Positions 1-7,873 of a stretch of DNA of 60,663 bases are shown here, in pieces. The notes beneath the pieces are model-generated. The model saw only the letters and a program-made list of their open reading frames with translations. It was not told the origin of the DNA and did no database searches. Within the stretch, counting starts at the first letter, position 1. The number at the start of each line of letters is the position of its first letter. The stretch is taken from the NCBI RefSeq assembly GCF_022397915.1, contig NZ_JAKEUO010000009.1:1-60663 (forward strand). Reading direction: 5' to 3'. A program made the translations under genes and the position numbers. The stretch is from Vibrio sp. Isolate34. GTDB taxonomy: Bacteria > Pseudomonadota > Gammaproteobacteria > Enterobacterales > Vibrionaceae.

Positions 1-138
1 GAGCGACATGAGCGACATGTGAAAATCAGGAGTTCAGCGACTCCTTTTGACCCTGAATACCAAGAATACTTGGTAAAGCGGAAGTCAAAAAGACAAGCTC
101 GCAACTCGTGGATTGATCCTGCTCTAACTGCTTTATAA
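1..138 (+). CDS. Group II intron-encoded reverse transcriptase/maturase, C-terminal 45 residues (5' part outside window)
   Basis: The frame is open from base 1 and stops at TAA 136-138. The visible end carries RSSATPFDPEYQEYL, which matches the C-terminal HNH/En region of LtrA-type intron-encoded proteins (usual form SATPFDPEW..YFE.R), followed by a basic stretch (KRKSKRQAR). The intron RNA structure starts about 35 bases after the stop, as is normal for these elements. These proteins splice the intron and drive its retrohoming. Whether the element is active cannot be judged, because the RT domains lie outside the window. Confidence 0.8.
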   Translation, partial: ERHERHVKIRSSATPFDPEYQEYLVKRKSKRQARNSWIDPALTAL

Positions 139-249
139 GTTGTTGGGTGTCAAACGATGCCTTAGTGGAGGCTTGAGCCGTATGCAGTGAAAGTTGCACG
201 TACGGTTCTTAGGGAGACGGCACTTGGTAACAAGTGTCGTCCACCCGAC
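1..249 (+). mobile_element. Group II intron, 3' end (ORF end, domains V and VI)
   Basis: Domain V is at 175-209: it opens GAGCCGTATG, has the GAAA tetraloop within AGTGAAAGTT, and closes with CGTACGGTTC, so both strands of the stem pair. Domain VI follows at 211-249 with an 11-bp stem (216-226 with 231-241) and a GTAA loop. GGG 212-214 can pair with CCC 244-246, leaving A243 as the likely bulged branch-point adenosine a few bases before the 3' end. The 3' splice site is put at about 249 (ends CCGAC). The 5' end, exon-binding sites and target gene are outside the window. Confidence 0.88.
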
Positions 250-313
250 CAAAATGAGTTTGGATAGGAGGCAAATGCAATTTTAATCCGCCTGTTTTAT
301 CAAGCTGTCAAAT

Positions 314-334
314 TAGGAAACAACCTGTTTCCTA
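314..334. repeat. Perfect 9-bp inverted repeat downstream of the intron
   Basis: TAGGAAACA and TGTTTCCTA flank a 3-base loop, with AT-rich flanks. It could act as a weak terminator in either direction, either for the intron transcript or for the minus-strand pair at 446-1000. No clean T-run follows on either strand, so the role is open. The rest of 250-445 shows no supportable gene. Confidence 0.5.
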
Positions 335-445
335 AATTATTCCTGCCCCAAAGTTTGTCTGATCGGGAATGAGCTTAATTTCAAGTTCGGTAACCTGATT
401 TATTTATCCTAATGCCTAAAACTTCATCTATTTGTATAAATTTGC

Positions 446-697
446 TCATTCGCTATGAATAGAGTTCTTCAGAAGTTGGAAGCTGCAAACCCAAGTATCT
501 GATACGCTCTTAGCAAATTGGCTGTATTGGTTCTGGTTCTCTTCTTCTTTGAGGTTTAGCTGTATTGTTTTTACTGGGTGGCAATCTAGCGCATTAACTA
601 TGGCGTTCAATCCCTCGTTCTCCGCGCTAACCTTCTCAGCAGCATTTACATTGGCTACCAGTATTAACGAAACCGTTAGTGCCATTACCTTGATCAT
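446..697 (-). CDS. Small exported protein of unknown function (83 aa)
   Basis: Not a family I recognise. It starts with a typical Sec signal peptide (MIKVMALTVSLILVANVNA, probable cleavage after ANVNA), giving a mature protein of about 64 residues. Two cysteines in the mature part (LDCHPVK and WVCSF) could form one disulfide. A strong Shine-Dalgarno (AAGGAGGA on the minus strand, about 699-708) fixes the start, and it overlaps the stop codon of the upstream 97-aa gene, so the two are translationally close and form one transcription unit. Probably periplasmic. Its position next to a group II intron suggests a variable region. Confidence 0.6.
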   Translation of the reverse strand: MIKVMALTVSLILVANVNAAEKVSAENEGLNAIVNALDCHPVKTIQLNLKEEENQNQYSQFAKSVSDTWVCSFQLLKNSIHSE

Positions 698-706
698 GTT
701 TCCTCC

Positions 707-1000
707 TTAAAATCTAAATATAACCCCTAGTGCGCCTGAATCTAAGCTCATAGTATACTTCTCTGTATCCATTTCGCCGCCTGTTGTGGCAGACAAGCCA
801 AGCACCTTAGTTACGTTGCAACGAAGCCCTGCACTAAAGCTAAGAGGCTCCTCTTTTGCTGCCACACGATGCGTAGCTTTGGGCGCATCAAACTCCATCG
901 GACGACTACCAGAGCCTATAGGTTCAATACTTGAGCAAACACCTGAGCATGCGCACAGAGGGAGCCCTAAGAGGATTGGAACAACAACCTTAGAGATCAT
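707..1000 (-). CDS. Small predicted lipoprotein of unknown function (97 aa)
   Basis: No family recognised. The N-terminus MISKVVVPILLGLPLCAC is a short signal peptide ending in a lipobox-like LCAC, so lipid attachment at Cys17 or Cys19 is likely. The C-terminus ends LGVIFRF, where alternating residues and a final Phe resemble the last strand of an outer-membrane beta-barrel, although the protein is too short for a full barrel. It is the first gene of a pair with the exported 83-aa protein; only the 9 bases that hold the latter's ribosome binding site separate them. An antisense 77-codon frame over it lacks any support. Confidence 0.6.
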   Translation of the reverse strand: MISKVVVPILLGLPLCACSGVCSSIEPIGSGSRPMEFDAPKATHRVAAKEEPLSFSAGLRCNVTKVLGLSATTGGEMDTEKYTMSLDSGALGVIFRF

Positions 1001-1042
1001 TAAGTTAAGCCAAAGTTAAATTTATTAAAATAAGCGTACTAT

Positions 1043-1060
1043 TTAAACTGGTCGGTTTAA
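1043..1060. promoter_or_regulatory. Candidate TetR-type operator upstream of the 97/83-aa pair
   Basis: TTAAAC and GTTTAA arms surround TGGTCG (TTAAACTGGTCGGTTTAA), a spacing and composition typical of TetR-family operators. It lies about 45 bases upstream of the start at 1000 on the minus strand, where a promoter is expected, and about 160 bases upstream of the peptidase gene. No TetR gene is seen in the window, so this is inferred from symmetry alone. Confidence 0.35.
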
Positions 1061-1217
1061 ACGAACAAATCTGGAATCTTAGTTGTCAACCAAAAGCTTT
1101 AATATTGATAGCTTAATCAATATGAATTAACAAAGAGAATGTGCCAGACTATAAGTAAAAATATATTGGTTCACTCCCTTTATCCCATCCCCTTACTAGC
1201 CTCAACAAGGACAACGT

Positions 1218-3176
1218 ATGAAGATAAAACTACTCGCACTATTAAGTTTGGCGGCTACTTCTGCATTTGCTAATCCAGCAGGCAATGACTTTTACAATTT
1301 TGTAAACGAAGACTGGCAGAAGTCGGCGGTGATACCCACAGGCTATCCTTCAAATAACTCTTTTGTTGAAGTTCACCTTCGAACGCAAGCGCAGCTTCAA
1401 GAGCTTGTAAATAAAATTATTGAAAGTGATGACCGTAAGCTTACGAACGACGAGCGTAATATAAAAACTCTTTACATGAGTTACACGAATATTAAGGAGC
1501 GTGAAGCTTTGGGTTTAGCGCCTTTGATTAGCTCTCTCGAGTCGATTGAAGCAATTAAAGACCATACAGGGGCAGTTCGAGTGATGACGCATATCGGGCA
1601 GGACTCGATTTTCAAAGTTGGGGTGTCTCAAGACGCTAAAGCTCCAAGCCATTATGCCGCTCACATCTCACAGGGAGGTTTGATAATGGATGAAAAAAAC
1701 TACTACACCATACCTGAAGCACGAGAGGCTTTCCTTGCTTACACAACTCAGCTCTTTGTGTTATCAGGATTCGAAGATGCAAAATCTCGCGCAAAACAGG
1801 TTCTGGATTTTGAATCTAAGCTAGCCTTGACTCATTGGGATGGTTCAAAAATGCGTGATGTTTCCCTTGCGTACCACCCGATGACAGTAGCGGAGCTGAG
1901 TGAGTACACTAAAGGTTACGATTGGGAAACCTTTTTTACTTTCAGTGGTGCAGATAAAGGCCTGAAAGGTAAAAAAGCCATTTTAGTGACGGATAGCGCG
2001 ATAAAGGATGGAGCAGATCTATTTAGCAAAACTGATATTGAAGTTATTAAGAGTTATATGTATGCCCATCTTCTTGATCGTAGTGCTTCCTTGCTTTCGT
2101 CGAAATTTGTTGGAGCTCACTTCTGGTTTCACAGTACAGTCCAACGAGGAATTAGTGAACAAATGCCACTAGAGGCTCGCGCCTTGTCTTTTACAAACGG
2201 GTATCTCGGTATGCCGCTTGGGATGATCTATGCAAAAGAATACTTCCCTGAAGAGTCGAAGAAAGAGATAGAAGAATTAGTGGCCTACATTAGTAGTACA
2301 TTTGAAAGACGCTTCAAAGCTGCCGAATGGATGGATGAGCAAACTAGAAATGAGGCTATCCACAAGCTCCATCAAGTGCGCGTGAAAATCGGTTATCCAA
2401 GCCGAGAACAAGGCATATCGGTTAATCTTTTAAGCACCAACCCACTAGAGAACGCGCATAAAGCAGAGGTTTGGTTGACTGCTGATTCCATTGGGAAACT
2501 CGATGAGTCATATCGAGGTTGGGAATGGTCAATGACGCCGCAAACTGCGAATGCCTACTACACTGCTAACTCTAATGAAATCGTCTTCCCTGCTGCATTC
2601 TTGCAACCTCCGTTCTATGACAAAACAAAAGATGCTGCTTACAATTTTGGCAGCATTGGGGCGATTATCGGACACGAACTTGGGCATGCATTTGATGATC
2701 AGGGTAGTGCCTTCGATGGTCGTGGTGTTATGCGTGATTGGTGGAGTAGAACCTCTAGCGAGAAGTATAAAGTAAAAACCACACAACTCATAAAACAATA
2801 CAACCAGTACGAATCGGCGGGGATGAAAATTAATGGACTCCTAACATTGGGTGAGAACATAGGTGACTTGGGGGGCTTAACAGTTGCGCTGGAGGCATAC
2901 CGTCAATATAACCGTGAAACGTATCCTAACGGGGTTGCACCTATCGTTAATGGATTAACGGGAGAGCAAAGATTCTTCTTAGCGTGGGCTAATGTTTGGC
3001 GTGAGAAGACGACTGACGAGTTCACCAAAGAGATGATAATGACAAACCCACATGCTCCGAGCAAATGGCGCGTAAATGGTGTGGTTCGCAATATCGATGC
3101 GTGGTATGAAGCATTCGATATAGGACAAAACGATGATCTTTACTTACCACCGGAAGAGCGCGTGAAGATTTGGTAA
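1218..3176 (+). CDS. pepO: M13 family zinc metallopeptidase (PepO/neprilysin-like)
   Basis: A 652-aa protein of normal M13 length with signal peptide MKIKLLALLSLAATSAFA, so exported to the periplasm or beyond. Zinc ligands are clear: HELGH at residues 486-490 (inside IIGHELGHAFDD) and the third ligand in GENIGDLGG with Glu546 and Asp550. NANAYYTANSNEIVFPAAF-type sequence just before the active site is also family-typical. The family cleaves peptides of limited size on the N-terminal side of hydrophobic residues. It appears monocistronic, with a strong terminator about 80 bases after the stop. The physiological substrate cannot be told from sequence; some bacterial members act in host interaction. 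Confidence 0.93.
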   Translation: MKIKLLALLSLAATSAFANPAGNDFYNFVNEDWQKSAVIPTGYPSNNSFVEVHLRTQAQLQELVNKIIESDDRKLTNDERNIKTLYMSYTNIKEREALGLAPLISSLESIEAIKDHTGAVRVMTHIGQDSIFKVGVSQDAKAPSHYAAHISQGGLIMDEKNYYTIPEAREAFLAYTTQLFVLSGFEDAKSRAKQVLDFESKLALTHWDGSKMRDVSLAYHPMTVAELSEYTKGYDWETFFTFSGADKGLKGKKAILVTDSAIKDGADLFSKTDIEVIKSYMYAHLLDRSASLLSSKFVGAHFWFHSTVQRGISEQMPLEARALSFTNGYLGMPLGMIYAKEYFPEESKKEIEELVAYISSTFERRFKAAEWMDEQTRNEAIHKLHQVRVKIGYPSREQGISVNLLSTNPLENAHKAEVWLTADSIGKLDESYRGWEWSMTPQTANAYYTANSNEIVFPAAFLQPPFYDKTKDAAYNFGSIGAIIGHELGHAFDDQGSAFDGRGVMRDWWSRTSSEKYKVKTTQLIKQYNQYESAGMKINGLLTLGENIGDLGGLTVALEAYRQYNRETYPNGVAPIVNGLTGEQRFFLAWANVWREKTTDEFTKEMIMTNPHAPSKWRVNGVVRNIDAWYEAFDIGQNDDLYLPPEERVKIW

Positions 3177-3257
3177 ATAAGGAGTGACCGTAGAGAACGA
3201 GGTACGATTGAGAGTTGAGATAAAAACTGGCCGAAGTTACTTGCAGAATAACGAAGT

Positions 3258-3298
3258 CCATCAAAAAAGGTCGCTATCATAGCGACCTTTTTTGATGG
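3258..3298. terminator. Bidirectional rho-independent terminator after pepO
   Basis: CCATCAAAAAAGGTCGCTAT and its complement form a stem of about 19 bp with a tiny loop, with A-run and T-run on opposite sides. It can end pepO transcription (+) and any transcript through the remnant at 3315-3449 (-). Confidence 0.9.
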
Positions 3299-3314
3299 TG
3301 AGGAACTTTTACGT

Positions 3315-3449
3315 TTACGGTAACAACAATATTTTACCCATTACCGAACGACTTTCGATTGTATCGTGTGCTTGCGTTGCTTCGAACTGAGCTGAACCAT
3401 CAATACAGAACACTAAATAGATTGATTTACCATATGGGTAGTTATCCAT
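3315..3449 (-). pseudogene. Remnant of a quinone oxidoreductase/zinc-type alcohol dehydrogenase (C-terminus only)
   Basis: On the minus strand 44 codons are open from ATG at 3449 to TAA at 3315. The last part reads TQAHDTIESRSVMGKILLLP, which matches the C-terminal end of Qor-type NADPH:quinone oxidoreductases (E. coli Qor ends in a similar RAHEILESRATQGSSLLIP-like stretch). No cofactor-binding fold or catalytic part is present upstream, so the gene body (about 280 residues) has been deleted. It lies between two terminators. A functional small protein cannot be excluded, but no Shine-Dalgarno is evident. Confidence 0.55.
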
Positions 3450-3546
3450 AAATTGCTAATTTAGAATAACCACTGACACGTTTTTGTCCAGAAATGTGTT
3501 TTGGATAAGTGGATTATAAAATCATGACGTTTCAATATGATTGGAA

Positions 3547-3578
3547 CAGAAAGAGCCGCTTTTTAGCGGCTCTTTCTG
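3547..3578. terminator. Bidirectional terminator after the glutathione transferase gene
   Basis: CAGAAAGAGCCGCT pairs with AGCGGCTCTTTCTG around a TTTT loop. It lies about 47 bases beyond the stop of the minus-strand gene at 3625-4299. Confidence 0.8.
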
Positions 3579-3624
3579 TTTGAGTTTTAGCTATCACTTA
3601 GTAGAGCATTAGCTTTCAATTCTT

Positions 3625-4299
3625 CTACTTCGCATAATTCGAAGGAAACAGTGCTCGTTTCGCTTCTTCATCACGTTCGGTTTTAAATTCAATGCCTTTA
3701 CCAATCTCGCGAGCGCGCAGTGCAGCAGGGCGGGTGTTGATTGCGTTAAACCAACGCTTCAAGTTCGGGTAAGGTTCTAGGCCTTCTTCACCAAGCACGA
3801 AAGGTGCTTTATCAATCCAACCCCATGCCGCGACATCGACAATGGTGTACTCATTTCCGACGATAAATTCACGACCTTCCATATGCTTCTCTAACACTTC
3901 GTAATGACGTTGTGCTTCACGTAGGTAACGGTTCACAGCGTAGTCTAGACCTGCTGGCGCAGCATGACGGAAGTGTACCGATTGACCTGAATAAGGGCCA
4001 AGGCCGCTGGCGATAAACATCATCCAAGAGAGCAGTTCAGCTCTGTCTTCTGGTTGTCCCCCAAGCTCGCCAGTCTTCTCTGATAGGTACAAAAGGATAG
4101 CGTTAGAATCGAACACGCGCTGTCCATCGTCTTCAATGGCTGGTGTTTTACCGTTCGGGTTAATCAAACGATATTCCGGCGTGTGTTGCTCGCCCTTTAA
4201 GGTATCAACAGGAACGAGTTCAAAATCTAGGCCTGTCTCTTCTAGAAACAGAGCGATCTTCATTGGGTTGGGTGTTTGGTGAAAATAGAACTTAAGCAT
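3625..4299 (-). CDS. Glutathione S-transferase, YfcG-like (Nu class)
   Basis: A 224-aa soluble protein of normal GST length. The thioredoxin-like N-terminal domain (about 1-82) has the TPNPMKIALFLEE start typical of YfcG, the cis-proline motif NGKTPAI and the glutathione gamma-glutamyl-binding DSNAILLYL. The all-helical C-terminal domain follows (about 90-210). Nu-class enzymes have disulfide-bond reductase activity with glutathione or glutathionyl-spermidine rather than classical transferase activity. The start is supported by AAGGAG 9 bases upstream. A TetR-type palindrome sits 40 bases upstream, suggesting repression relieved by a small electrophile or similar ligand (inference). Confidence 0.9.
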   Translation of the reverse strand: MLKFYFHQTPNPMKIALFLEETGLDFELVPVDTLKGEQHTPEYRLINPNGKTPAIEDDGQRVFDSNAILLYLSEKTGELGGQPEDRAELLSWMMFIASGLGPYSGQSVHFRHAAPAGLDYAVNRYLREAQRHYEVLEKHMEGREFIVGNEYTIVDVAAWGWIDKAPFVLGEEGLEPYPNLKRWFNAINTRPAALRAREIGKGIEFKTERDEEAKRALFPSNYAK

Positions 4300-4338
4300 G
4301 GGGTAACTCCTTGTATTGATAATTCATTAAAGCACCTC

Positions 4339-4354
4339 TTGAACGGTCGTTCAA
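4339..4354. promoter_or_regulatory. Perfect TetR-type palindrome upstream of the GST gene
   Basis: TTGAACGGTCGTTCAA has 7-base arms separated by 2 bases. The sequence and spacing are those of operators for AcrR/TetR repressors. It lies 40-55 bases upstream of the GST start, in promoter position. No cognate TetR gene is in the window. Confidence 0.5.
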
Positions 4355-4793
4355 TGATTGATTTTAATTTATTTGAAAACCGGTTGATGCGTGTTTTAAA
4401 TCTATGCGCTTAAAACTTCGTTATTAGAGCGAGAATGGAATCGAATGATTCAGTGTGTTGAATTTTAAGTTGTTGAAAAATGAGCTTAAAGTTGCTGTTT
4501 GGCGTGTTGTTTTCTGCGGAGTTCGGGTTTGTGATGGGTGGTTTTCGGTGGAATAGGGCGTATTAAATCCGCAGTCAGATATTCCAACAAAAACGTTGAG
4601 CACTGGTTCAAACCAGAATTATCTGGATATACAGGCTTATTGGTAAGTTCAAAATCGTGATCTGTTGCCACACCTTATGCAACAAATGAATATTAACCTC
4701 GGAGATTCTGGTGTGGTTCACAGTTTTTTAATCTTAGGGACTTACATTGGTGAGCAAATCTGATGTGAACACTTAACGACACAGGATCTTTCC
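4355..4793. other. Non-coding stretch upstream of the DUF218/TPR gene
   Basis: A minus-strand frame of 61 codons with a GTG start (4486-4671) has no clear ribosome binding site and no recognisable domain, so it is not called. The AT-rich final 100 bases should hold the promoter of the next gene. Nothing else is recognised. Confidence 0.4.
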
Positions 4794-5891
4794 ATGAAAA
4801 AGAACATTATCGCCCTCGCTCTTGGTGGCATGCTTGCTTTTGGCGCAACACCTTATTCTTTTGCCGCTAACGATGGCGCAGTACAGGCTTCAGCGGATTA
4901 CGCGCAGTTGGTGACTAAGCGACAAGTTGTCGACCAATTACTTCTTGATGCGTTGCAGGCCTTTAAGTCTCCGGCAAGAATTTCTCACGCGGGCTTCACG
5001 GCTAAAATGCCAAGCAACATGGAAATTGTGACTAACCGATTGTTAGAAGCGTACCAGCTAGAACCTTACCGTACTGATTTGTTGATCTCGGCGGCGAATG
5101 CTCAGATCTACAACAAGAACGCAGAGCGCGCGATTGAGTTATTTGAACAAGCGTTGACGGTTGCACCAGACGATGTCGATCTTCATGCTTACCTTGCGGT
5201 TTGGCAGCGTTTTGAAGGCAATGAAAGTGAATCCAACAAGCACATGGAGAAGCTAGAGAGCCTGAATAAAGGTAAGGCAGAAGATATTAAACGTATTTTT
5301 GCAACGGTCGACCGCGTGTTAGAAACACCTCTTAAAGAATCTGCAGATAAGGGACTGTTGAGCGACCACGGTGCCATCGTCACTTTAGGCTACGCGCTTA
5401 ACCCTGATGGCTCTATGCATGAAATCTTGATTGAACGTCTTGAAACGACATTAGCGATGGCTAAAGCGAACCCAGATGCGATGATCGTGTTAACGGGTGG
5501 CGTGCCGAAGAACCATAAGACTGAAGGCAAGTTAATGGCGGATTGGCTTATCTCAAAAGGGGTAAGTAAAGATCGCATCATTGAAGAGAACTACGCGACC
5601 AGCACGGTAGGCAATGCCTTATTCAGTAGCTATGCGCTTGCTCGTCATGATATTAAGCATGCGACCATTATCAGCTCGGCAAGCCATGTTCGTCGTGGTC
5701 AAACTCTGTTTGAAATCGCGAGCTGGCAAACGGGGCCTCAAGGCATCACCTTTGATACGGTTTCTTACCCAGACAAGCCGCTCGCAGATCTTAAGAAGGC
5801 GAGCAGTGGTGAGCTGCTAGGTATCTACCGCGACGCTCTTAGAACGTATGGTATGTGGAGTTACCGCTCTTACCCATTAGAGTCTCGCTAG
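4794..5891 (+). CDS. Exported TPR protein with DUF218 (YdcF/ElyC/SanA) domain
   Basis: 365 aa with signal peptide MKKNIIALALGGMLAFGATPYSFA. Residues about 75-155 look like tetratricopeptide repeats (NAERAIELFEQALTVAPDDVDLHAYLA). Residues about 190-350 are a DUF218 domain: GAIVTLGYAL, AMIVLTGGVP, EGKLMADWLISKGV, IIEENYATSTVGNA and ATIISSASHVRRG are all in the family's order. DUF218 proteins such as ElyC and SanA affect envelope and peptidoglycan-precursor metabolism, but no enzymatic reaction is firmly assigned. The periplasmic location and the TPR fusion suggest action in envelope assembly (inference). It appears monocistronic. Confidence 0.85.
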   Translation: MKKNIIALALGGMLAFGATPYSFAANDGAVQASADYAQLVTKRQVVDQLLLDALQAFKSPARISHAGFTAKMPSNMEIVTNRLLEAYQLEPYRTDLLISAANAQIYNKNAERAIELFEQALTVAPDDVDLHAYLAVWQRFEGNESESNKHMEKLESLNKGKAEDIKRIFATVDRVLETPLKESADKGLLSDHGAIVTLGYALNPDGSMHEILIERLETTLAMAKANPDAMIVLTGGVPKNHKTEGKLMADWLISKGVSKDRIIEENYATSTVGNALFSSYALARHDIKHATIISSASHVRRGQTLFEIASWQTGPQGITFDTVSYPDKPLADLKKASSGELLGIYRDALRTYGMWSYRSYPLESR

Positions 5892-5998
5892 GCTTAGGGT
5901 TATTTCATAGTAGGCAAAGTATAAGTTGCTAGTACAATCGAGCACAGCTAGATGGTATGCTGTGCTCCTACTTAATTTAGTGTTTCAAAGGCAAAAAA

Positions 5999-6250
5999 AT
6001 GAACCCGATTTTAGCAATGTTGAAAGAGAACAATATTAGCGACGAGCAGATCAGCGAGCTATTCAAGACGTTGACCGAGAACCCTCTTGCAGCAATGGCG
6101 ACGATCAGCCAACTTGGTTTACCTCAAGACAAACTTCAAATGCTGATGGGTCAGGTAATGCAAAACCCTGCGCTAATCAAAGAAGCAGTTGAAGAGCTTG
6201 GCCTAGATTTTTCTAAGGTTGAAGCGGCTAAAGAGCAACTTCAAAAATAA
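5999..6250 (+). CDS. DUF2999 family small protein
   Basis: 83 aa, soluble, highly helical, without signal peptide. The sequence MNPILAMLKENNISDEQISE and the repeated pattern NPLAAMATISQLG / NPALIKEAVEELG match the Vibrio DUF2999 family, which is nearly confined to Vibrionaceae. Its function is unknown. Helix pairs with conserved NP turns suggest a small helical-bundle interaction module. It has its own terminator downstream and appears to be a single-gene unit. Confidence 0.85.
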   Translation: MNPILAMLKENNISDEQISELFKTLTENPLAAMATISQLGLPQDKLQMLMGQVMQNPALIKEAVEELGLDFSKVEAAKEQLQK

Positions 6251-6297
6251 GTGAGTTTGAATGAGCTGATATCGTCTTAGCTTATTCGCATTCAATG

Positions 6298-6346
6298 AAA
6301 AGGTCGTTTAAGTTCAGCAATAGGCTGTCTTGACGGCCTTTTTTGA
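6298..6346 (+). terminator. Probable terminator after the DUF2999 gene
   Basis: AAAAGGTCGT pairs with ACGGCCTTTT (one G-T pair) around a long, partly structured loop, followed by more Ts. Located 48 bases after the stop. Confidence 0.6.
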
Positions 6347-6448
6347 TCTTGGTAGTAGTTTGGGGCTTTGGTTGAGTTGCTTTCAATTATCTTATCTGAC
6401 TCCATACACACCGACTATTTCAACACAATTGACAGCAATCTTGCCAAA

Positions 6449-6514
6449 TATGTGCGACTACTGACAATTTACTTACTAGACTTAATTAACCTATGTGCGA
6501 CCTGATATGTGCAT
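6449..6514. repeat. Three spaced TATGTGCGAC-like direct repeats
   Basis: TATGTGCGAC occurs at 6449-6458 and 6492-6501, and ATATGTGCAT at 6505-6514, in the gap before the DUF4382 lipoprotein gene. They could be regulator half-sites in a promoter region. The rest of 6347-6671 shows no gene. Confidence 0.35.
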
Positions 6515-6671
6515 CTTGATGAGCAGAGTTTTTGGATGAAGAAAGCCTTAAGTAATAGGGCTAACCGATTTTGGCCATAAGCGCGGTTTATCTATGAGCC
6601 ACATTAAGGAAATGAATAAGAGGGCAACAAACTAAGCCCTTTATTGAGCAGTGATTTATAGGAAGCTAGTT

Positions 6672-7700
6672 ATGAAGTATTTAAAGGAAACCGCTTTAGC
6701 GAGCCTTGTGCTGGCTGGGCTTGTTGGTTGTGGCGGTGATTCAGGTTCATCAAGCAGCACGACACCCATTACCTTGAGCGTGAGTGATGCGCCCATTGAT
6801 GATGTTAAAGACGTCACCGTGACATTCAGTAAGGTTGCTTTACTTCCTCAAGGGGGAGGTTCGCCACTGATATATGATGTGTATAAAACGGACGAAAACG
6901 GCGATTACGTTGATGAAAATGGCGATCCATTGCCAGATGGTGAGGATCCGATTCCATTAGGTGTGAATTTGCTGGATTACCAAGGCAGCGATGCGCTTCC
7001 TTTGATTGAAAATGAGGTCATTCCGGTAGGCAGCTATAAGTTGTGTGTGTTTGCGAATGATGGCGATCATCCAACAGATCCATCATATGTCGTAGATGAT
7101 AATAATGTGGAACAAAGCTTAACGGTGAAAGGTGAAGGTGCGTGTCCGCAAGGTGTGGGTAAAGAAGATAACGCTGGCGTACTTTACTTTAATAACTCAT
7201 TTAATGTGAACCAACAAAGTAACGATTTTGTTGTCGAGTTCGATCTTCGACGTGGCCTAAAGAACAGTTCGACTTTCCCTGATTACACCATTCAAAGAAC
7301 GTCTGTGAGCCTTATCAATACGGTTGAGACAGGAAACATTGAAGGTACTGTAGCGACCACAACTTTCGAAGCTTGTAATCCTACAGACGATAACACGTTC
7401 GTTCAGTCGGTTTATCTGTATGAAGGCGATGTCGACAAAGCTGACATGGCACCAATCGGCGGCAGTGATGAAGTGAAACCGATCACTTCAGCATCAGTGA
7501 CAATGAATCAAGCACAGACAAACTATGAGTTCTCTCTGGGCTTCATTGACCCAGGTACTTACTCATTGGGTTATACCTGTACTGCGCAGCATGACAGTGA
7601 TGAAGACAATGCTGCGCCATTAGCCGCAGGCTTCGCAATATACGAAGCTCAAAATGGCGTGCAAGTCACCGTGGGTCAGGACAGCCAAGTATCATTCTAA
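6672..7700 (+). CDS. DUF4382 domain lipoprotein
   Basis: 342 aa from the chosen start. The ATG at 6672 is preferred over one 7 codons upstream because AGGAAG lies at 6659-6664 and the signal peptide (MKYLKETALASLVLAGLVGC) then ends in a proper LVGC lipobox. Residues about 35-150 fit the DUF4382 domain (LSVSDAPIDDVKDVTVTFSK, a beta-sandwich found in surface or periplasmic lipoproteins). The protein is very acidic (many D and E, for example DENGDYVDENGDPLPDG), consistent with a marine exported protein and possibly with calcium binding. Its role is unknown. Confidence 0.82.
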   Translation: MKYLKETALASLVLAGLVGCGGDSGSSSSTTPITLSVSDAPIDDVKDVTVTFSKVALLPQGGGSPLIYDVYKTDENGDYVDENGDPLPDGEDPIPLGVNLLDYQGSDALPLIENEVIPVGSYKLCVFANDGDHPTDPSYVVDDNNVEQSLTVKGEGACPQGVGKEDNAGVLYFNNSFNVNQQSNDFVVEFDLRRGLKNSSTFPDYTIQRTSVSLINTVETGNIEGTVATTTFEACNPTDDNTFVQSVYLYEGDVDKADMAPIGGSDEVKPITSASVTMNQAQTNYEFSLGFIDPGTYSLGYTCTAQHDSDEDNAAPLAAGFAIYEAQNGVQVTVGQDSQVSF

Positions 7701-7726
7701 TCTTGGTGTGAATTACGCTTTTTAAT

Positions 7727-7756
7727 AAAAACGGCCTCTCATTTGGAGGCCGTTTT
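7727..7756. terminator. Terminator after the DUF4382 gene
   Basis: AAAACGGCCTC pairs with GAGGCCGTTTT around TCATTTG, giving an 11-bp GC-rich stem with a T-run. Confidence 0.88.
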
Positions 7757-7873
7757 TGATCATGTTGCCTAGCTAGCATGAATTTGATGAGCATTGAGTG
7801 TGACTCTAGGGGAGTGATAATGTAACGTTGTATCTCTTACTTTAACCTAGCGAAATGTACTCCGGCGTTGCTC

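Noticed and set aside
311..445. Possible coding remnant downstream of the intron (minus strand, about 20 codons)
   Set aside because: Too short between stops to tell from chance.
786..1019. 77-codon plus-strand frame over the lipoprotein gene
   Set aside because: Antisense to a frame with a signal peptide, lipobox and downstream ribosome binding site; this one has none.
4486..4671. 61-codon minus-strand frame with GTG start
   Set aside because: No ribosome binding site, no recognisable domain, and unremarkable composition; too weak to call.
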